Assembly (NCBI GenBank): GCA_002401525.1
Contig: NVTH01000030.1
Span: forward strand, 1 to 6,602
DNA from: Moraxellaceae bacterium
GTDB taxonomy: Bacteria > Pseudomonadota > Gammaproteobacteria > Pseudomonadales > UBA3067
Direction of reading: 5' to 3'
DNA length: 6,602 nt
Made by a program: the position numbers and the translations under genes. Positions 6,050 to 6,602 of this stretch are shown here, in pieces; the first letter of the stretch is position 1, and every line of letters starts with the position of its first letter. The notes under the pieces were generated by a model that was given only the letters and a program-made list of their open reading frames with translations, was not told the origin of the DNA and made no database searches.

Positions 6050-6353
6050 CATCCTCTCCATCTAAACTGTACGCTGGCAAAGGGGGCATGCCTTCTTCCC
6101 CCCCCGTACTGCTGCGCACGATGGACATGACTGCCGGAACGCTCTTTTTAGGCACCAGAGTCAGCTCCAAGTCCAGAACGCGAGCCAAAGCAACCAAACT
6201 GGAGACCCTAAGATCAACTGAGCCTCCCTCAATTTTGGAGATATGGCTCTGCGGCACACCCGACTTAGCGCTTAGCGCTCTTTGACTCAACCCTTTGCGC
6301 TGCCTTGCTTCTCGCAGACTTTTAAGTATTTGATCGTTTAAGTAGACTGACAT
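6042..6353 (-). CDS. hipB: HipB-type XRE antitoxin and autorepressor
   Basis: The 103-residue protein has one XRE helix-turn-helix (about residues 10-65). The helix SQRALSAKSGV and recognition helix PQSHISKIEGG are clear, followed by VSSLVALARVLDLELTLVPK as usual in HipB. The C-terminal 30 residues are Pro- and Gly-containing, then acidic (SLDGEDDE), probably flexible, like the tail through which HipB contacts HipA. HipB neutralises HipA and represses the operon. It is the first gene of the hipBA operon and its stop (TAA, 6044-6042) overlaps the hipA start. A stop codon sits two codons before the ATG in frame, so no longer start exists; the ribosome site is poor, suggesting low translation or an A-rich leader doing the work. 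Candidate operators lie just upstream. Confidence 0.92.
   Translation of the reverse strand: MSVYLNDQILKSLREARQRKGLSQRALSAKSGVPQSHISKIEGGSVDLRVSSLVALARVLDLELTLVPKKSVPAVMSIVRSSTGGEEGMPPLPAYSLDGEDDE
6053..6059 (-). promoter_or_regulatory. hipA ribosome binding site
   Basis: GGAGAGG within the last codons of hipB, with GGAG six bases before the ATG at 6049. No comparable purine run precedes the alternative ATG at 6061, which the site itself overlaps. It fixes the hipA start and implies translation coupled to hipB. Confidence 0.7.
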
Positions 6354-6380
6354 GATCTATATTTCTATATCTAGATTACC

Positions 6381-6439
6381 ATTGCATATAGTTTAATATA
6401 TCACCGTAAGCTCAGCATCACAATAAACTGATATGCAAT
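6381..6439. promoter_or_regulatory. Inverted repeat flanking the hipBA promoter (candidate operator)
   Basis: ATTGCATATAGTTTA (6381-6395) and TAAACTGATATGCAAT (6424-6439) are reverse complements except for one extra base in the right arm. The 28-base spacer contains the candidate promoter boxes. E. coli HipB binds TATCC-N8-GGATA operators; this repeat is different in sequence, so recognition by this HipB is inference from position. Confidence 0.55.
6395..6423 (-). promoter_or_regulatory. hipB: Candidate hipBA promoter
   Basis: On the minus strand TTGTGA (6423-6418) and TATATT (6400-6395) are separated by exactly 17 bases, matching sigma-70 boxes at four and five of six positions. The inferred transcription start near 6388 leaves a leader of about 35 bases. 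The boxes fill the gap between two inverted-repeat arms, which supports a repressible promoter. Not proven by sequence alone. Confidence 0.5.
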
Positions 6440-6522
6440 AGCAGATCAAAGAGCCGACATAGATCTATCATTACAGATCACCTTAGACTGGCATGTTAAC
6501 TCACACCTAGACAATGAATAGA

Positions 6523-6538
6523 TATACGTATACGTATA
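6523..6538. repeat. Perfect 16-base palindrome
   Basis: TATACGTATACGTATA equals its own reverse complement and is also a 6-base tandem (TATACG repeated). It lies 170 bases upstream of hipB in DNA with no supportable gene. It could be a regulator site for hipB or for a gene to the right, or simply a low-complexity run. The same stretch (6440-6602) otherwise holds only scattered GATC-centred motifs, including ATAGATCTAT at about 6465-6474. Confidence 0.5.
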
Positions 6539-6602
6539 CATTTACATTCGTGGCGATATGATCTGCTTTCCATACCTTCTCCATTTTCTGGCCTTATAAG
6601 AA

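Noticed and set aside
6050..6061. ATG at 6061 or 6052 as the hipA start
   Set aside because: The GGAGAGG ribosome site lies between 6059 and 6053 and is properly spaced only for the ATG at 6049.
6496..6602. Tail of a minus-strand gene entering from the right edge
   Set aside because: Two frames stay open from the edge (to stops at 6542 and 6496), but they give only 19 and 34 residues with no recognisable family, too little to support a gene.

Overview
The window looks like a toxin-antitoxin/defence-type accessory island from a gammaproteobacterium. I infer this from the character of the proteins (HipAB, SEC-C, RhuM and mobile-mystery families, all common in islands of that class) and from mid-range base composition; no species is identifiable. 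Nothing here looks like housekeeping DNA. There are no tRNA or rRNA genes and no CRISPR array.

Layout from left to right. (1) A plus-strand gene, cut by the left edge, encodes a class II Fic AMP-transferase-type enzyme fused behind an AbiEi-like winged-helix region. (2) Everything after it lies on the minus strand. Converging on the Fic gene is a wrecked RhuM gene: its start and ribosome site survive, the middle is deleted, and its 3' end is replaced by a remnant of an IS3-family insertion sequence. (3) An apparently intact AbiEi-type antitoxin gene follows with no AbiEii toxin gene beside it; two copies of the palindrome CGGCG-N5-CGCCG lie upstream of its likely ATG. (4) A mobile-mystery-protein-B Fic gene comes next, apparently truncated at its 3' end. 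Its start overlaps the stop of a short remnant that resembles the C-terminus of mobile mystery protein A. (5) A 250-base stretch holds that remnant and two long inverted repeats. (6) A SEC-C motif protein of 340 residues follows. (7) A complete hipBA operon, reading leftward, ends the gene content. Its promoter candidate sits exactly between the two arms of a 15-base inverted repeat. The last 160 bases hold a perfect 16-base palindrome but no supportable gene.

The systems are mostly separate modules collected side by side. hipBA is the only complete toxin-antitoxin pair. The Fic fusion carries its own inhibitory motif and may need no partner. AbiEi, MmpB and RhuM appear to be leftovers or singletons. 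The repeated theme of internal deletion and truncation (RhuM, IS3 OrfA, MmpA, MmpB) next to intact genes indicates an island in turnover. The most testable new signals are the twin abiEi operators and the hipBA promoter-flanking repeat.
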